NCBI RefSeq assembly: GCF_001429725.1
Contig: NZ_LMHV01000043.1
Location: forward strand, 84,938-148,937
Direction: 5' to 3'
DNA length: 64,000 nucleotides
Source of the DNA: Rhizobium sp. Root708
GTDB lineage: Bacteria > Pseudomonadota > Alphaproteobacteria > Rhizobiales > Rhizobiaceae
Shown here: one piece after another, positions 9,065 to 17,473 of the stretch
Layout: the number at the start of each line of letters is the position of its first letter
Numbering within the stretch: position 1 is the stretch's first letter
Notes under the pieces: model-generated
Told to the model about the DNA's origin: nothing
The model's input: only the letters and a program-made list of their open reading frames with translations
The model's database searches: none
Made by a program: the position numbers and the translations under genes

Positions 9065-10414
9065 CTACTTCACAGGTTGTTGTTTCGGCAGCTCCCATGT
9101 CCCGTCCAGAGCTCCCTTTTCGGGTCCATAGACCCGCGCGACAAGGCTGTACTTCCCCTCCGGGGTCGGCAGCCAGTTGGCTTCCTTATCTTTGCCTGGT
9201 GACGCATGGCCAAGGTAGATCGTCAACGACTTGTCTGGTCCGTATTCAAGCCCCTTCGTACGATCACCGATCGAATAGCGATCGAGTGGGTTTGCATAGA
9301 GGAACCGATCGGGAAGCGTGTAGAGCGTCAATGACCAGAAGAACTTGGCCGGCGGCAGCTTATCGGCCTCGAAGTGCAACATCGTCGGCCTCGATCCGTC
9401 ACCAACAAACCCGCCGTACCACGCTTCCTCAAGCGAGTTGCCGTACAGCCCTTTCTCCGCACCCATGGCGCGCTTCATGTAGTCGCCTTTGAGAGCCTCG
9501 CGCGTGCCAAAGAGTCCATTCGAACTCAAGGTCGTTTTCGCTGTCTCCGCCATTTCCGCCTTGGCGTCGCCGACGCCCTGATCGATCGCAGCGAGCGTGG
9601 CCGGATCGACTTTTGAAGGATCCCATGGCGCGCCCGGCGCGATGCCGATCTTCGCAAATTTTGCCATCAGCTCCTTCTCTGCAGGGACAGGCGGCTGGGT
9701 AAACTGCAGGAGGAAGTTGGTGTAGCCTATAAAGTCGTGGCTGGTCGCCTTGGCGACGTCGTATGGCGGGAACGTAATGGCCGGCGTGGGCTGCGGCGCC
9801 GGCTCGTTCAGGAATTTGCTGAGTGGCTCGAGCTTGTACTGAGCCTGGATCGCCTTCACGTTCGGGACGTCTTCCTTGCCATCAAGGGAGGTGCGTCCAA
9901 GGATCCCGATGATGTCCGTCTCCGACTGGAAGACCTTGTCGATGCCCTCGGGCTTCTCGCCTTTCCAGTTCGGTCCGGCAATGACGTAGTTTCCGGCGTC
10001 GAAGCCCGTCGAACGCACGCCGACATAAGCAAAGTTGTAGGTAAACAGGTCGATGAGCTGCATGACGTAGTACCGATCCTTGGGAACGGCAGGAACGCTC
10101 AAGACCATCGGCTCGGCGCGCAGGTCGAGCCACGCCCAGGAGTAGGGCGTGTCATTGTTCGGCGTCACGATATCCTTGTTTTCCGGTGTGAAGGCTTCCG
10201 AATAATGCCTGAACACGTTGAAGCCTCCAACGTATTCGGGCGCGTCCGGGAGCGTGGCCTGCTTCGACCATGTCCCGTAGCTTGCGATCGGAGCGTACGC
10301 GTAAATATATGCCTCCTTCGCGATCGCTCTCACCTCATCCGGCGGTAAGGTCTGGGCGGTAGCCGCTGCTGTCAGACCCAGAAAGGCTAGTGTGATCGCG
10401 AAAATCCGAAACAT
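9065..10414 (-). CDS. DUF1254/DUF1214 periplasmic protein
   Basis: 449 residues with a signal peptide (residues 1-20, cleavage near TAAATAQ-T). The N-terminal half carries the DUF1254 pattern (EAYIYAYAP, near residue 35, and NNDTPYSWAWLDLRAEP, near residue 85). The C-terminal quarter carries DUF1214 (FFWSLTLYTLPDRFLYANPL and GKYSLVARVYGPEKGALDGTW). This is the full-length, two-domain form of the family, which is exported and of unknown biochemical role. The next gene on the same strand (10497) is a related paralogue 80 bp upstream, and a broken third copy lies downstream at 8608, so the locus has been duplicated. Confidence 0.85.
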   Translation of the reverse strand: MFRIFAITLAFLGLTAAATAQTLPPDEVRAIAKEAYIYAYAPIASYGTWSKQATLPDAPEYVGGFNVFRHYSEAFTPENKDIVTPNNDTPYSWAWLDLRAEPMVLSVPAVPKDRYYVMQLIDLFTYNFAYVGVRSTGFDAGNYVIAGPNWKGEKPEGIDKVFQSETDIIGILGRTSLDGKEDVPNVKAIQAQYKLEPLSKFLNEPAPQPTPAITFPPYDVAKATSHDFIGYTNFLLQFTQPPVPAEKELMAKFAKIGIAPGAPWDPSKVDPATLAAIDQGVGDAKAEMAETAKTTLSSNGLFGTREALKGDYMKRAMGAEKGLYGNSLEEAWYGGFVGDGSRPTMLHFEADKLPPAKFFWSLTLYTLPDRFLYANPLDRYSIGDRTKGLEYGPDKSLTIYLGHASPGKDKEANWLPTPEGKYSLVARVYGPEKGALDGTWELPKQQPVK

Positions 10415-10496
10415 GCTCTATCTCCAGCGTGGGCAAGCAAAGGTTGGCCGCATAGGGCTCTCGACAAGCAAGCGCTTGTCACTCCACCGGCTGCGG

Positions 10497-11504
10497 CTAG
10501 GGGAATTTCCAGGAACCGTCGAGGATTGCCTCGCGAGGGCGATAAAGTCGAACGGTATAGTTCCACCCCTCGACCGTGGGTAGGCAGTTGGGAATTTTTC
10601 CATCACATCCACCGAACTGCACGGCGACAGCGCCGTCCGCGTCCTTCGCGGCGGTCACATTGTTGAGCGAATAGGCGTCGAATGAGTTCTGTTCGAAGTA
10701 TCCCTTCGAATTGTAGAGACTGATCGACCAAAAGCCGTCGACAGGGACATCTTTGACATTGAGCCTGTAGACCGTTTTTCCGTCGTTCTTGGTCGGCGTG
10801 ACGTTCAGATACATTGCATCCCTGTCGGGATTGCCACCCCACGCGGCGGCGGTCGCCACAATATGCCTTACTGGATCGACCTCCTCCTTCTTGCCGAAGG
10901 ACTTGTTGAAGTCCGGCATGGTGGTGGCAAGAACCAGGAGCGCGTCGCGAACCTTCTTCTGACTGGCCGCGTCCCAGTCCGGCGCCGCAAATGATCCGGG
11001 CCCGTCCGGCTGGTCAATCTTGATGGCATCCTGCAGAGCATGGACTTCAGACACGTCCGTGGGATCAGTAGGATCGATGAATGTGCGAACGCCTACCAGA
11101 ACGTATCGCGTGCCGATCTCTTCCTTGGTCAAAGTGTTTATGCCGCCATAAGACATTTTCGGAATGTAGTGGTCCTGATTGATCGTCATCAACGACATGA
11201 AGCGCTTCTTGGCGTCCGGAAGCGTAATGGTCACCGGGCCTGCGTCCAGATCGAACACCGCCGCCGAATACAAAGTGTCCCGGTTCAGCCTGATGATGGT
11301 CTGGTTCTCTATGGTCGCCGGTTCGCGACGATGCACAAATTTGCCAAGGCCACCATCCTTTACGATGTTTTCAAAGTAGAGGTCGCTCTCGGCACGACCG
11401 AAGTTATCGATGGTGACAGGTTCGGAGGCGGCGGACGGACCGGCGTAAGCAAGCAGGGCTGTCAAACCGACCGCGGCGGCGAATGAAGAATGACGAAGGG
11501 GCAT
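10497..11504 (-). CDS. DUF1254/DUF1214 periplasmic protein, paralogue
   Basis: 335 residues from the ATG at 11502-11504, preceded by GGGAGACCTGT; a longer frame from 11537 lacks such a site. Residues 1-24 are a signal peptide ending at SAA-SE. Recognisable blocks are IIRLNRDTLYSAAVFDL (DUF1254 side, near residue 65) and the C-terminal DUF1214 block VDGFWSISLYNSKGYFEQN, AYSLNNVT, and WNYTVRLYRPREAILDGSW. It is the first gene of the leftward pair with 9065-10414 and the template for the decayed copy at 8608-8925. The substrate or partner of these exported proteins is unknown. Confidence 0.85.
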   Translation of the reverse strand: MPLRHSSFAAAVGLTALLAYAGPSAASEPVTIDNFGRAESDLYFENIVKDGGLGKFVHRREPATIENQTIIRLNRDTLYSAAVFDLDAGPVTITLPDAKKRFMSLMTINQDHYIPKMSYGGINTLTKEEIGTRYVLVGVRTFIDPTDPTDVSEVHALQDAIKIDQPDGPGSFAAPDWDAASQKKVRDALLVLATTMPDFNKSFGKKEEVDPVRHIVATAAAWGGNPDRDAMYLNVTPTKNDGKTVYRLNVKDVPVDGFWSISLYNSKGYFEQNSFDAYSLNNVTAAKDADGAVAVQFGGCDGKIPNCLPTVEGWNYTVRLYRPREAILDGSWKFP

Positions 11505-11629
11505 ACAGGTCTCCCGACTGTTTGGCTGCCATCCCATCGCTGAGAAGCAGTCGCTTCCCGCTTCAAGAGCGCGCTCCGTAAACTAAGCTGGTTTCACAGG
11601 TTTAGAAGTGGCTTGCCATGAAGTTTCGT

Positions 11630-11680
11630 AAATCAAGGAATCAAGGGGATTTAGAGAGAATTGGATGGGGAGCCTTGATT
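11630..11680. repeat. Candidate left attachment site of the 51 kb island
   Basis: These 51 bp align without gaps to 62590-62640 with five mismatches. The partner copy contains the last 19 bases of the tRNA-Gln gene and the ~32 bp downstream of it. The left copy therefore has a tRNA 3'-end remnant followed by its former downstream DNA, as expected for the far end of an element integrated at a tRNA 3' end. The two copies are 50,960 bp apart. Confidence 0.75.
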
Positions 11681-11825
11681 CTCCCATTATTTCAATGGTT
11701 TAGCGGATAAAACTTGAAATTCCCTCTGTTTTCCAATCGCGAGCGACCGTGGACGCCACCTTTGTGCCCCGGCTTTGGGCCTCAGTCAAAAGGAGGACCC
11801 AGCGGCAATAATTTCCGCTTCTGAC
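11661..11825. repeat. Module-boundary repeat R2 (tRNA-like end plus palindromic core)
   Basis: Second clear copy of the repeat described at 7551-7770. It begins inside the attachment-site candidate and carries the same middle block (GAGCGACCGTGGACGCCACC, GGCTTTGGGCCTCAGTC). It ends with the palindrome AGCGGCAATAATTTCCGCT at 11801-11819. The stop codon of the GntR-type gene on its right is only 20 bp away. Unlike R1 and R3 it retains the extra bases matching the DNA next to the intact tRNA. Confidence 0.75.
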
Positions 11826-11839
11826 CTCGTTGCAGTAAC

Positions 11840-12583
11840 TCAGGAAAAGTTCTCCAGTACTGCGAGGAACTTGTGCCGATCGCCTTGTCCCTCGGTCAGC
11901 CTCACCCGCCCCTCGATGTCCGCCAGATGGTGATCCATTAGATCCTGTGCCTTGGTGAGATCCTTCGCCTTCAGCGCTGTAACGATCATACGGTGATGGT
12001 CGGCACCACAGTCGTCCTTGCGGTCTTCTTCGTAGAGCGACATGACGAGGGAGAGGCGGGCGACGATCTTGGAGAGCATTTCCGTCAGCACGGGATTGCC
12101 TGCGAGATCGGCGAGGACGATGTGGAACTTTCCTGATAGTACCGTTTTCGACTTTTCGTCGCCGTGATGGTGGATGTGTTCCTCCTCGTCCGTCAGCCTG
12201 TCCAGCGCATCAAGCTGCTCCGAGGTTGCGCGCATGATGACGAGTTCGAGAAGCAGTCGCTCCAGCTTCCGCCGCGCCTCGAACAAGCTCTTGGCTTGCT
12301 CGATGCTCGGCTCGGCGACGAAGGTGCCGCGGTTTTTCTTGCGTTCGAGAAGGTGGTCGCTCTCCAGCACGCCAAGCGCGCCGCGAACGACGGTTCGGCT
12401 GACCCCGAAATGCTCGGCGATCGCTTCTTCGAGAATCTTGGTCCCCGGCTTGAGGGCGCCTTCGCCGATCGCCGCCGCCAGCGTGTTGCGGATGCGTTCG
12501 GAAACGTCGTCGTTGTCAACGGTGTCCGTCGCCCCGTTGGAGGTTGTGGACGGTTTCAGGCTTTGACGACGCGTCTTCTTCAT
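11840..12583 (-). CDS. GntR-family (FCD/FadR subfamily) transcriptional regulator
   Basis: About 247 residues. The start is one of two adjacent ATGs (12581-12583 or 12584-12586) behind GGAGAGG; the second gives better spacing. Residues 25-95 are a GntR winged helix-turn-helix (GTKILEEAIAEHFGVSRTVV, ALGVLESDHLLERKKNRGTFVAEP). Residues 100-230 are an all-helical FCD ligand domain with the histidine-rich ligand positions (KFHIVLADLAGN, DHHRMIVTALKAKD, MDHHL). Such regulators usually repress nearby catabolic operons and are released by a carboxylate or sugar acid. The likely targets are the leftward isomerase/transport genes and perhaps the divergent operon at 16.3-22.3 kb. Its 3' end abuts repeat R2. 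Confidence 0.9.
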   Translation of the reverse strand: MKKTRRQSLKPSTTSNGATDTVDNDDVSERIRNTLAAAIGEGALKPGTKILEEAIAEHFGVSRTVVRGALGVLESDHLLERKKNRGTFVAEPSIEQAKSLFEARRKLERLLLELVIMRATSEQLDALDRLTDEEEHIHHHGDEKSKTVLSGKFHIVLADLAGNPVLTEMLSKIVARLSLVMSLYEEDRKDDCGADHHRMIVTALKAKDLTKAQDLMDHHLADIEGRVRLTEGQGDRHKFLAVLENFS

Positions 12584-12749
12584 CATTCCTCTCCGGGTTT
12601 TGCAGCCGCCGCCGGTTCACACCGGAAGTCGTGACATATCCGATATCGGTGCGCCGTAATTTTTTCCATAAGAATGTTTGTGCGCAATTTGATGTTTCCA
12701 CCATAAGCTGATGATATCGGGCGGCCGAAGCCGCCGTCATTTCAGCCGA

Positions 12750-13880
12750 TCATGCTGCCTTCTTGTCCGCTGTTGCCGAATTCAGCGCGATGCCTTTGTC
12801 TTTGCAGATCGTCTCGATGTGACGCGCCGACTGCTTGATGAACGCGATTGCTTCATTGAAGCCGTAGGACTGGTGTTCGTAGCTTGGATAGCCGTACTGG
12901 CTGGATTCATAGGCCTCCCAGTTAGGGACCTCGCCGGATGCCACACGCTGTTCGTAGGCATTCACCAGCGCCATGTAAGCGTCGAGCTCTTCGGCTGTGA
13001 GGTCGGGATGGCCCGCGCGCCAGATGGGATCGTCGATCAGGATGCACTGGCGCGGGTTTGCCTTGCGCGGTTTGTCGGCGACGGAAGCCGCCACCTCCAG
13101 CGAGAGGTTGAGCGTGGGGTTCGTTTCGGCAAGGATTGGCAGGATCGTCTCGAAATCGACGATACCGCCGCCGACGGGGCGGGTCTGGAAGTCGAGGCCG
13201 CCGGGCGCGCGGCCGACATAGGCGTCCTTGATATGCGTCTGGCGGACGAAGGGGGCTAGGCGCTTGGCCGCAAAGACCGGATGCTCGGCGCGCTGCAGTC
13301 CATTTGCGGTGTCGAAGACGGCACCAACGCAATCCGCGCCGACCTTCTCGATCAGCCGCAGGATCTCGAAGGACGTGATCTCGTCATGCGTCTCGATGTT
13401 CAAGTGCGCGCCATGCGCGCGGGCTACCGGCGCAAGCTTCTGCAGAACCTTCTCGATGCCGGTGAGTTGGTCTTCCCAGGTGATGTCTGTTCGGAAGCGG
13501 TCGTTGGCGAGCCGGCCGCGATACTCCGATTTGAAGTTTCCGGGGGCAACCCAGAGTTCGAAGCAGCCAATGGCGGCGCTCGCCTCGATCATCCGCGTGA
13601 AGCCGGCGATGATGTCGCCATCACCGGCAGCTCTCAGCGCCGGTTCCTCGGCGCTGCAATAAGGATTGATCTTGCCGACGCCGCTTTCGAGGTAGAGACC
13701 GAGTTCGTCAGCCTTTGCCCTGATGTCGCGCATCTCGCCCATGTCGAGCGTCGGGCTCATGTCCAGCGCCGTCGAGAAGAAGATGCCCGAAAGCCCGAGT
13801 TCCTTGACGTGGTCGAGGCTGCCGAGCGGGCCGCGCTTCTTCGATTCCGGCAGTTTGATGTTGTCGATGCCAAGCTTCAT
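12750..13880 (-). CDS. TIM-barrel sugar phosphate isomerase/epimerase-like protein
   Basis: 376 residues from the ATG at 13878-13880, with AAGGAG seven bases upstream; the much longer open frame extending further is read-through without a second start signal. The sequence has the xylose isomerase-like (AP endonuclease 2) barrel pattern. Probable metal ligands lie in ESGVGK (near residue 69), NIETHDE (near 173), FDTANG (near 205), and TQTHIKDAY (near 232), with SLEVAAS near 283. Such enzymes isomerise or epimerise keto-sugars or cyclitols in the cytoplasm. It is the last gene of a leftward operon with a permease and a binding protein, suggesting that it works on the imported compound. The exact substrate cannot be told. 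Confidence 0.8.
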   Translation of the reverse strand: MKLGIDNIKLPESKKRGPLGSLDHVKELGLSGIFFSTALDMSPTLDMGEMRDIRAKADELGLYLESGVGKINPYCSAEEPALRAAGDGDIIAGFTRMIEASAAIGCFELWVAPGNFKSEYRGRLANDRFRTDITWEDQLTGIEKVLQKLAPVARAHGAHLNIETHDEITSFEILRLIEKVGADCVGAVFDTANGLQRAEHPVFAAKRLAPFVRQTHIKDAYVGRAPGGLDFQTRPVGGGIVDFETILPILAETNPTLNLSLEVAASVADKPRKANPRQCILIDDPIWRAGHPDLTAEELDAYMALVNAYEQRVASGEVPNWEAYESSQYGYPSYEHQSYGFNEAIAFIKQSARHIETICKDKGIALNSATADKKAA

Positions 13881-13948
13881 GATGTGCTCCTTGTCGTTTC
13901 CTGACAGGCGTCGCTGCTCTGGCGACGCCCTTTTTTGTTGACCGGTCC

Positions 13949-14803
13949 TCAGCCGCGTTTCGCTATGCGGTATTTGGGCTGAAGGCTCTTTTCGAGATAG
14001 TGCTGGCCGATCGACGCCACCGTGGTGATCGCGAGGTACCAGATGGAGGCGACGAACAGCAGTTCGATCACCAGGAAGTTGCGGGCGTAGATGACCTGAG
14101 CCTGCGTCAGCAGGTCCTGCATGCCGATGACGGAGACGATGGCGCTCGCCTTCAGCATGCCGATCGCCTGGTTGCCGGTTGGGGGTACGATGAGGCGCGC
14201 CGCCTGCGGCAGAATGACGGTGCGGAATGTCTGCCGGGGCTTCAATCCGAGTGCCGTCGCCGCCTCCCGCTGCCCGCGGTCGATGGCAAGAAGGCCGCTG
14301 CGGATGATCTCCGACATGTTGGCGGCTTCGTGCAGCCCGAGCGCCAGGAAGCCCGCGAGCGCCGGTGTGACGAGGTCGTTGATCGAGATACTGTAGTGTC
14401 CTACCCCGACCTGCGGAATGAAGAGCGCGATATTGAACCAGAGGAAGATCTGAACGATCAGCGGCACGCCGCGAAACCAACAGACGAAGCCTGCGGCAAT
14501 CGCTTTCAGAACGATGTTCGTCGATGTTGCCATCACGGCGAGAAGGCAGCCAAGGCCGATGCCGAAGACCATGGCGCCGGCCGTCAGTTCCAGCGTCAGC
14601 AGGACGCCGCGCAGGATAGAGGGATTCACGAGATAGCGCGGAATCTCCGTCCATTGCACACTCTGGCTCTGTGCCACGGTGGCTGCGAGAAGCACCAGCG
14701 CGAGGATCGCGCTGGCACCGGTTGCAAACTGTCCCCACTTGATCGACCGCACGGCCGGTGGCGGCAGGCTCATTGTCGTTGTCGGCGTGGTGAACAGCGT
14801 CAT
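13949..14803 (-). CDS. Polar amino acid-type ABC transporter permease
   Basis: 284 residues from the ATG at 14801-14803, with GGAG eight bases upstream. The long frame beginning at 14878 overlaps the binding-protein gene and is not the real start. It has about five membrane helices and the HisM/GlnP family cytoplasmic loop EAATALGLKPRQTFRTVILP near residue 195, which contacts the ATPase. It follows the binding-protein gene by five bases, so the two are translated together. No amino-acid-type ATPase gene is present in this operon, so the complex must borrow one from elsewhere or is incomplete. Confidence 0.85.
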   Translation of the reverse strand: MTLFTTPTTTMSLPPPAVRSIKWGQFATGASAILALVLLAATVAQSQSVQWTEIPRYLVNPSILRGVLLTLELTAGAMVFGIGLGCLLAVMATSTNIVLKAIAAGFVCWFRGVPLIVQIFLWFNIALFIPQVGVGHYSISINDLVTPALAGFLALGLHEAANMSEIIRSGLLAIDRGQREAATALGLKPRQTFRTVILPQAARLIVPPTGNQAIGMLKASAIVSVIGMQDLLTQAQVIYARNFLVIELLFVASIWYLAITTVASIGQHYLEKSLQPKYRIAKRG

Positions 14804-14808
14804 GGGAT

Positions 14809-15738
14809 TCACTCCGCGGGCATGCTGGCGGCGTCGTTGACCTTGACGGTCTTGACGGCGAGTGGGCCGAGGCTCCACTTCTTCATGATTGTCTCGTAGG
14901 CGCCGCTGTCAACTATCTGCTGCAGGGCGGCGACGACGGTGCCGCGGAGCTCCGGATTGTCCTTCGATATCAGCATGCCGAGGTAGCCGACGGCGAGCCG
15001 GATCTCGGGAAGCGCCTGCAGGCCCTTGCCGTTGCCGGTCTGATGTTCGGTCGTGTAGACGCTGGTCGCATAGCCGTTTACAGTGGCGTCGGCGCGGCCG
15101 GTACGCACGGCCTGCAGCACGTCAGGCATCTTCGGGATCGCCATGATGTCGATCGGTGTCTTGCACTTTGCCGAGGCGGCCTCGACCATCTTGCCCTGGA
15201 AGGTGCCGACCGGAACCGCAACCTTCTTGCCGCAGAGGTCTTCCATGCTCTTGATGCCGAGCGGGTTGTCCTTGATCGTCATGATCGTGGTGGCGTCATA
15301 CATGTAGTCGATGACATCGACCTGCTTCTCCAGCTCGACATCGTCGTTGATGCCGGAAATCGTCATATCGAAGCGCTTGGAGAGGATTGCGGGAACGATG
15401 GCGGCGCCGGCGCCGACATCCGTCATCTGGACATTGAGCCCGAGGATGACGCCGAGGGCCGCGGCGATATCGGCGTCGATGCCGACAAGCTTGCCGTCGT
15501 CACCGTGGAAGCTGATCGGCGGCGTCAGATCCGTCGCGACCTTCAGAACACCCGATGCCTTGATGGACGCGGGAAGACCATCCGCCAGCTTTTGGGTCAG
15601 CACCACGCCTGGGAGCTTGCTGACGTCAGCCGCTTCCATCTTCTCGGCCGCGCTCTCCGCTGCATGGGCGGAAAGTGACATGAGGTTAACGAGTACCGTG
15701 GCGATGCCGGTCTTCAGAACTGTCTGCACGTTTTTCAT
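14809..15738 (-). CDS. Amino acid-type ABC transporter substrate-binding protein
   Basis: 309 residues from the ATG at 15736-15738, behind AAAGGGGATCCC. Residues 1-26 are a signal peptide ending SAHA-AE. The mature part follows the family 3 (PAAT) binding-protein plan: GVLKVATDLTPPISFHGDDG (near 62), LVGIDADIAAALG, FDMTISGINDD, and CGKKVAVPVGT. It binds its ligand in the periplasm and delivers it to the permease encoded five bases downstream. It is the first gene of the leftward operon and shares a ~575 bp divergent promoter region with the plus-strand operon starting at 16314. Ligand identity is unknown; an amino acid or derivative is likely. Confidence 0.88.
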   Translation of the reverse strand: MKNVQTVLKTGIATVLVNLMSLSAHAAESAAEKMEAADVSKLPGVVLTQKLADGLPASIKASGVLKVATDLTPPISFHGDDGKLVGIDADIAAALGVILGLNVQMTDVGAGAAIVPAILSKRFDMTISGINDDVELEKQVDVIDYMYDATTIMTIKDNPLGIKSMEDLCGKKVAVPVGTFQGKMVEAASAKCKTPIDIMAIPKMPDVLQAVRTGRADATVNGYATSVYTTEHQTGNGKGLQALPEIRLAVGYLGMLISKDNPELRGTVVAALQQIVDSGAYETIMKKWSLGPLAVKTVKVNDAASMPAE

Positions 15739-16061
15739 GGGATCCCCTTTTTTCGATTTTTGCTGTGCGTGAATTTTCAGGAATACCCAAGCAATCACCG
15801 TGCCAGTTTTGTTTTCGAGGCATCAAGCAATTGAATATGAACGGCTAAATTTCCTCCGTATTTGTCCGAATAAAGTTTCGAATATTATTTCGCATAATTA
15901 TTCGCAATAAGAGTGATTAAAAAATCGCCCTTGCGTCGATTTTCTGAGCGAAACTGCCTTAAGTCTCGTCTTTTCCCTTATTCCTATTCTTTTCATGATG
16001 GCTCGTGGCCGGCGAAATTGCCTGTTTCTCGCCATACACTGCAGATATCCGGTCGATAAAT

Positions 16062-16077
16062 GTGCAGAATTCTGCAC
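16062..16077. promoter_or_regulatory. Perfect 16 bp palindrome in the divergent promoter region
   Basis: GTGCAGAATTCTGCAC reads the same on both strands. It lies in the AT-rich 15739-16313 region that separates the two divergent transport operons, about 325 bp from the leftward start and 235 bp from the rightward start. It is a candidate operator, possibly for the GntR-type regulator at 11840-12583. This is an inference from symmetry and position. Confidence 0.45.
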
Positions 16078-16148
16078 GACATCGAACCTGCATGGTAAAA
16101 TTTTAGACACATAAAATTCCGAAGAAAATGGTGGAACTTTATAATAAG

Positions 16149-16164
16149 AAAGTTTCGAAACTTT
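16149..16164. promoter_or_regulatory. Perfect 16 bp palindrome, partly repeated
   Basis: AAAGTTTCGAAACTTT is a perfect palindrome, and its first 11 bases (AAAGTTTCGAA) recur at 15872-15882 near the other operon. Two copies of one motif, one toward each divergent start, fit a shared operator for coordinated control. The surrounding 15840-16190 stretch is clearly AT-richer than the genes. The binding protein is not known. Confidence 0.5.
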
Positions 16165-16313
16165 ATAAATCATAAAAACCGACTTATAATCAGGTACTTG
16201 AATCTACGCCGCTTAATGGCCTCTGAATCTGGCACGGCCCTTGCAATTGCCTTTGCATGAACATGCTCCGGTGTTGGAGCGCTCGTTGCACCACGCAAGA
16301 TCAGGGAAGCCAC

Positions 16314-17426
16314 ATGCTGGACATCGCAAAGACTGCCGATCGCAAGCAGCTCAGTGTTCGGGGCGTTACCCATAGCTATGGCGGGCAGAATGCCGTCAAC
16401 GACATTTCCTTCGATGTCGAGGCCGGCGAGATCGTCGCACTTCTGGGACCGAGCGGCTGTGGCAAGTCGACGGTGCTGAGGGCGATCGCAGGCCTCATCC
16501 AGCCGAAAGCGGGCAGGATCGTGCTCGGCAACGACGACCTCGCCAATGTCTCCGCCCGTGCGCGCGGTATCGGCATGGTCTTCCAGAACTACGCGCTCTT
16601 CCCGCATCTGACCGTCGCAGAAAACATCGCCTATCCGCTCGCTTGCCAAAAAGTGCCGCGCGCAGAGCGAAACGCACGCGTAGCCGAAATGCTCGCGCTT
16701 GTCCGGCTCGACGGCTATGGCAACCGCCTGCCGCGCGAACTCTCCGGAGGCCAGCAGCAGCGTGTCGCCGTTGCTCGCGCCCTCGCGGGCCGCCCGTCGC
16801 TGCTGCTTCTCGACGAACCCTTCGGCGCGCTTGACCGGGCACTGCGCTTCGACCTGCAGGTCGAACTCCTCCATCTTCAGAAGACGCTCGGAATCACCAC
16901 CCTAATCGTCACCCATGACCAGGAAGAGGCCCAGAGCCTCGCCAGCCGACTGGTGCTGATGAACAAGGGCAATGTCGAGCAGATCGACACACCGATGGCC
17001 GTCTACGACCGACCGAGGACCCTGTTCGTCAACACCTTCATCGGCCAGACCAACGTTCTCCAGGGGGCCGTTGCCGAACTGGGCGAAGGCAGCACGGTCA
17101 TCGCCCTGAAGAGCGGCGAACGCCTCGTCCTGCCACGCCGCCTGAGCTTCACCACGGGCTCGGATGTCACCATCACCTTCCGGCCCGAAGAGGTCCGCCT
17201 GATGACGCAGCCGGGCGTGAATGCGCTCGCCGCGCGCGTCACTGTTTCCGTGCCGCTCGGCCCGACGCTGATCCACGACCTCGTTCTTGGTGACGGCACG
17301 GGCCTGCGCGCCTCCGAGGTTCGCGGTCCCGGCACCGCCATTCCCGAGATCGGTGCCCAGCTTTTCGCAGAGATCGACACCCGCAGGTGTCACGCATTTC
17401 CGGCCGAACCGGAAAGCATCCAGTGA
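16314..17426 (+). CDS. ABC transporter ATPase, spermidine/putrescine/iron(III) type
   Basis: 370 residues from the ATG at 16314, with AGGGAAG eight bases upstream. The in-frame ATG at 16257 has no site. Walker A (LLGPSGCGKST) is near residue 45, the signature LSGGQQQRVAVARAL is near 143, and Walker B (LLLLDEPFGALD) is near 163, with the H-loop (LIVTHDQEEA) near 198. The C-terminal 120 residues form the TOBE regulatory domain seen in PotA/FbpC-type subunits. It energises the two permeases at 18528 and 19348 and belongs to the same operon. It is an unlikely partner for the PAAT permease on the other strand. Confidence 0.9.
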   Translation: MLDIAKTADRKQLSVRGVTHSYGGQNAVNDISFDVEAGEIVALLGPSGCGKSTVLRAIAGLIQPKAGRIVLGNDDLANVSARARGIGMVFQNYALFPHLTVAENIAYPLACQKVPRAERNARVAEMLALVRLDGYGNRLPRELSGGQQQRVAVARALAGRPSLLLLDEPFGALDRALRFDLQVELLHLQKTLGITTLIVTHDQEEAQSLASRLVLMNKGNVEQIDTPMAVYDRPRTLFVNTFIGQTNVLQGAVAELGEGSTVIALKSGERLVLPRRLSFTTGSDVTITFRPEEVRLMTQPGVNALAARVTVSVPLGPTLIHDLVLGDGTGLRASEVRGPGTAIPEIGAQLFAEIDTRRCHAFPAEPESIQ

Positions 17427-17473
17427 ATGCCAAAAACGGAATGACATCAACAACAACCAACAGAGGTGACAGC

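Noticed and set aside
13881..14738. 662-codon frame extending the isomerase gene upstream through the permease
   Set aside because: The extension is the antiframe of a clear permease; the isomerase has its own ATG and AAGGAG at 13880.
15881..15900. ATTATTTCGC near the divergent promoter as another boundary core
   Set aside because: No left arm (no GGAAAT) and it is embedded in AT-rich promoter DNA.
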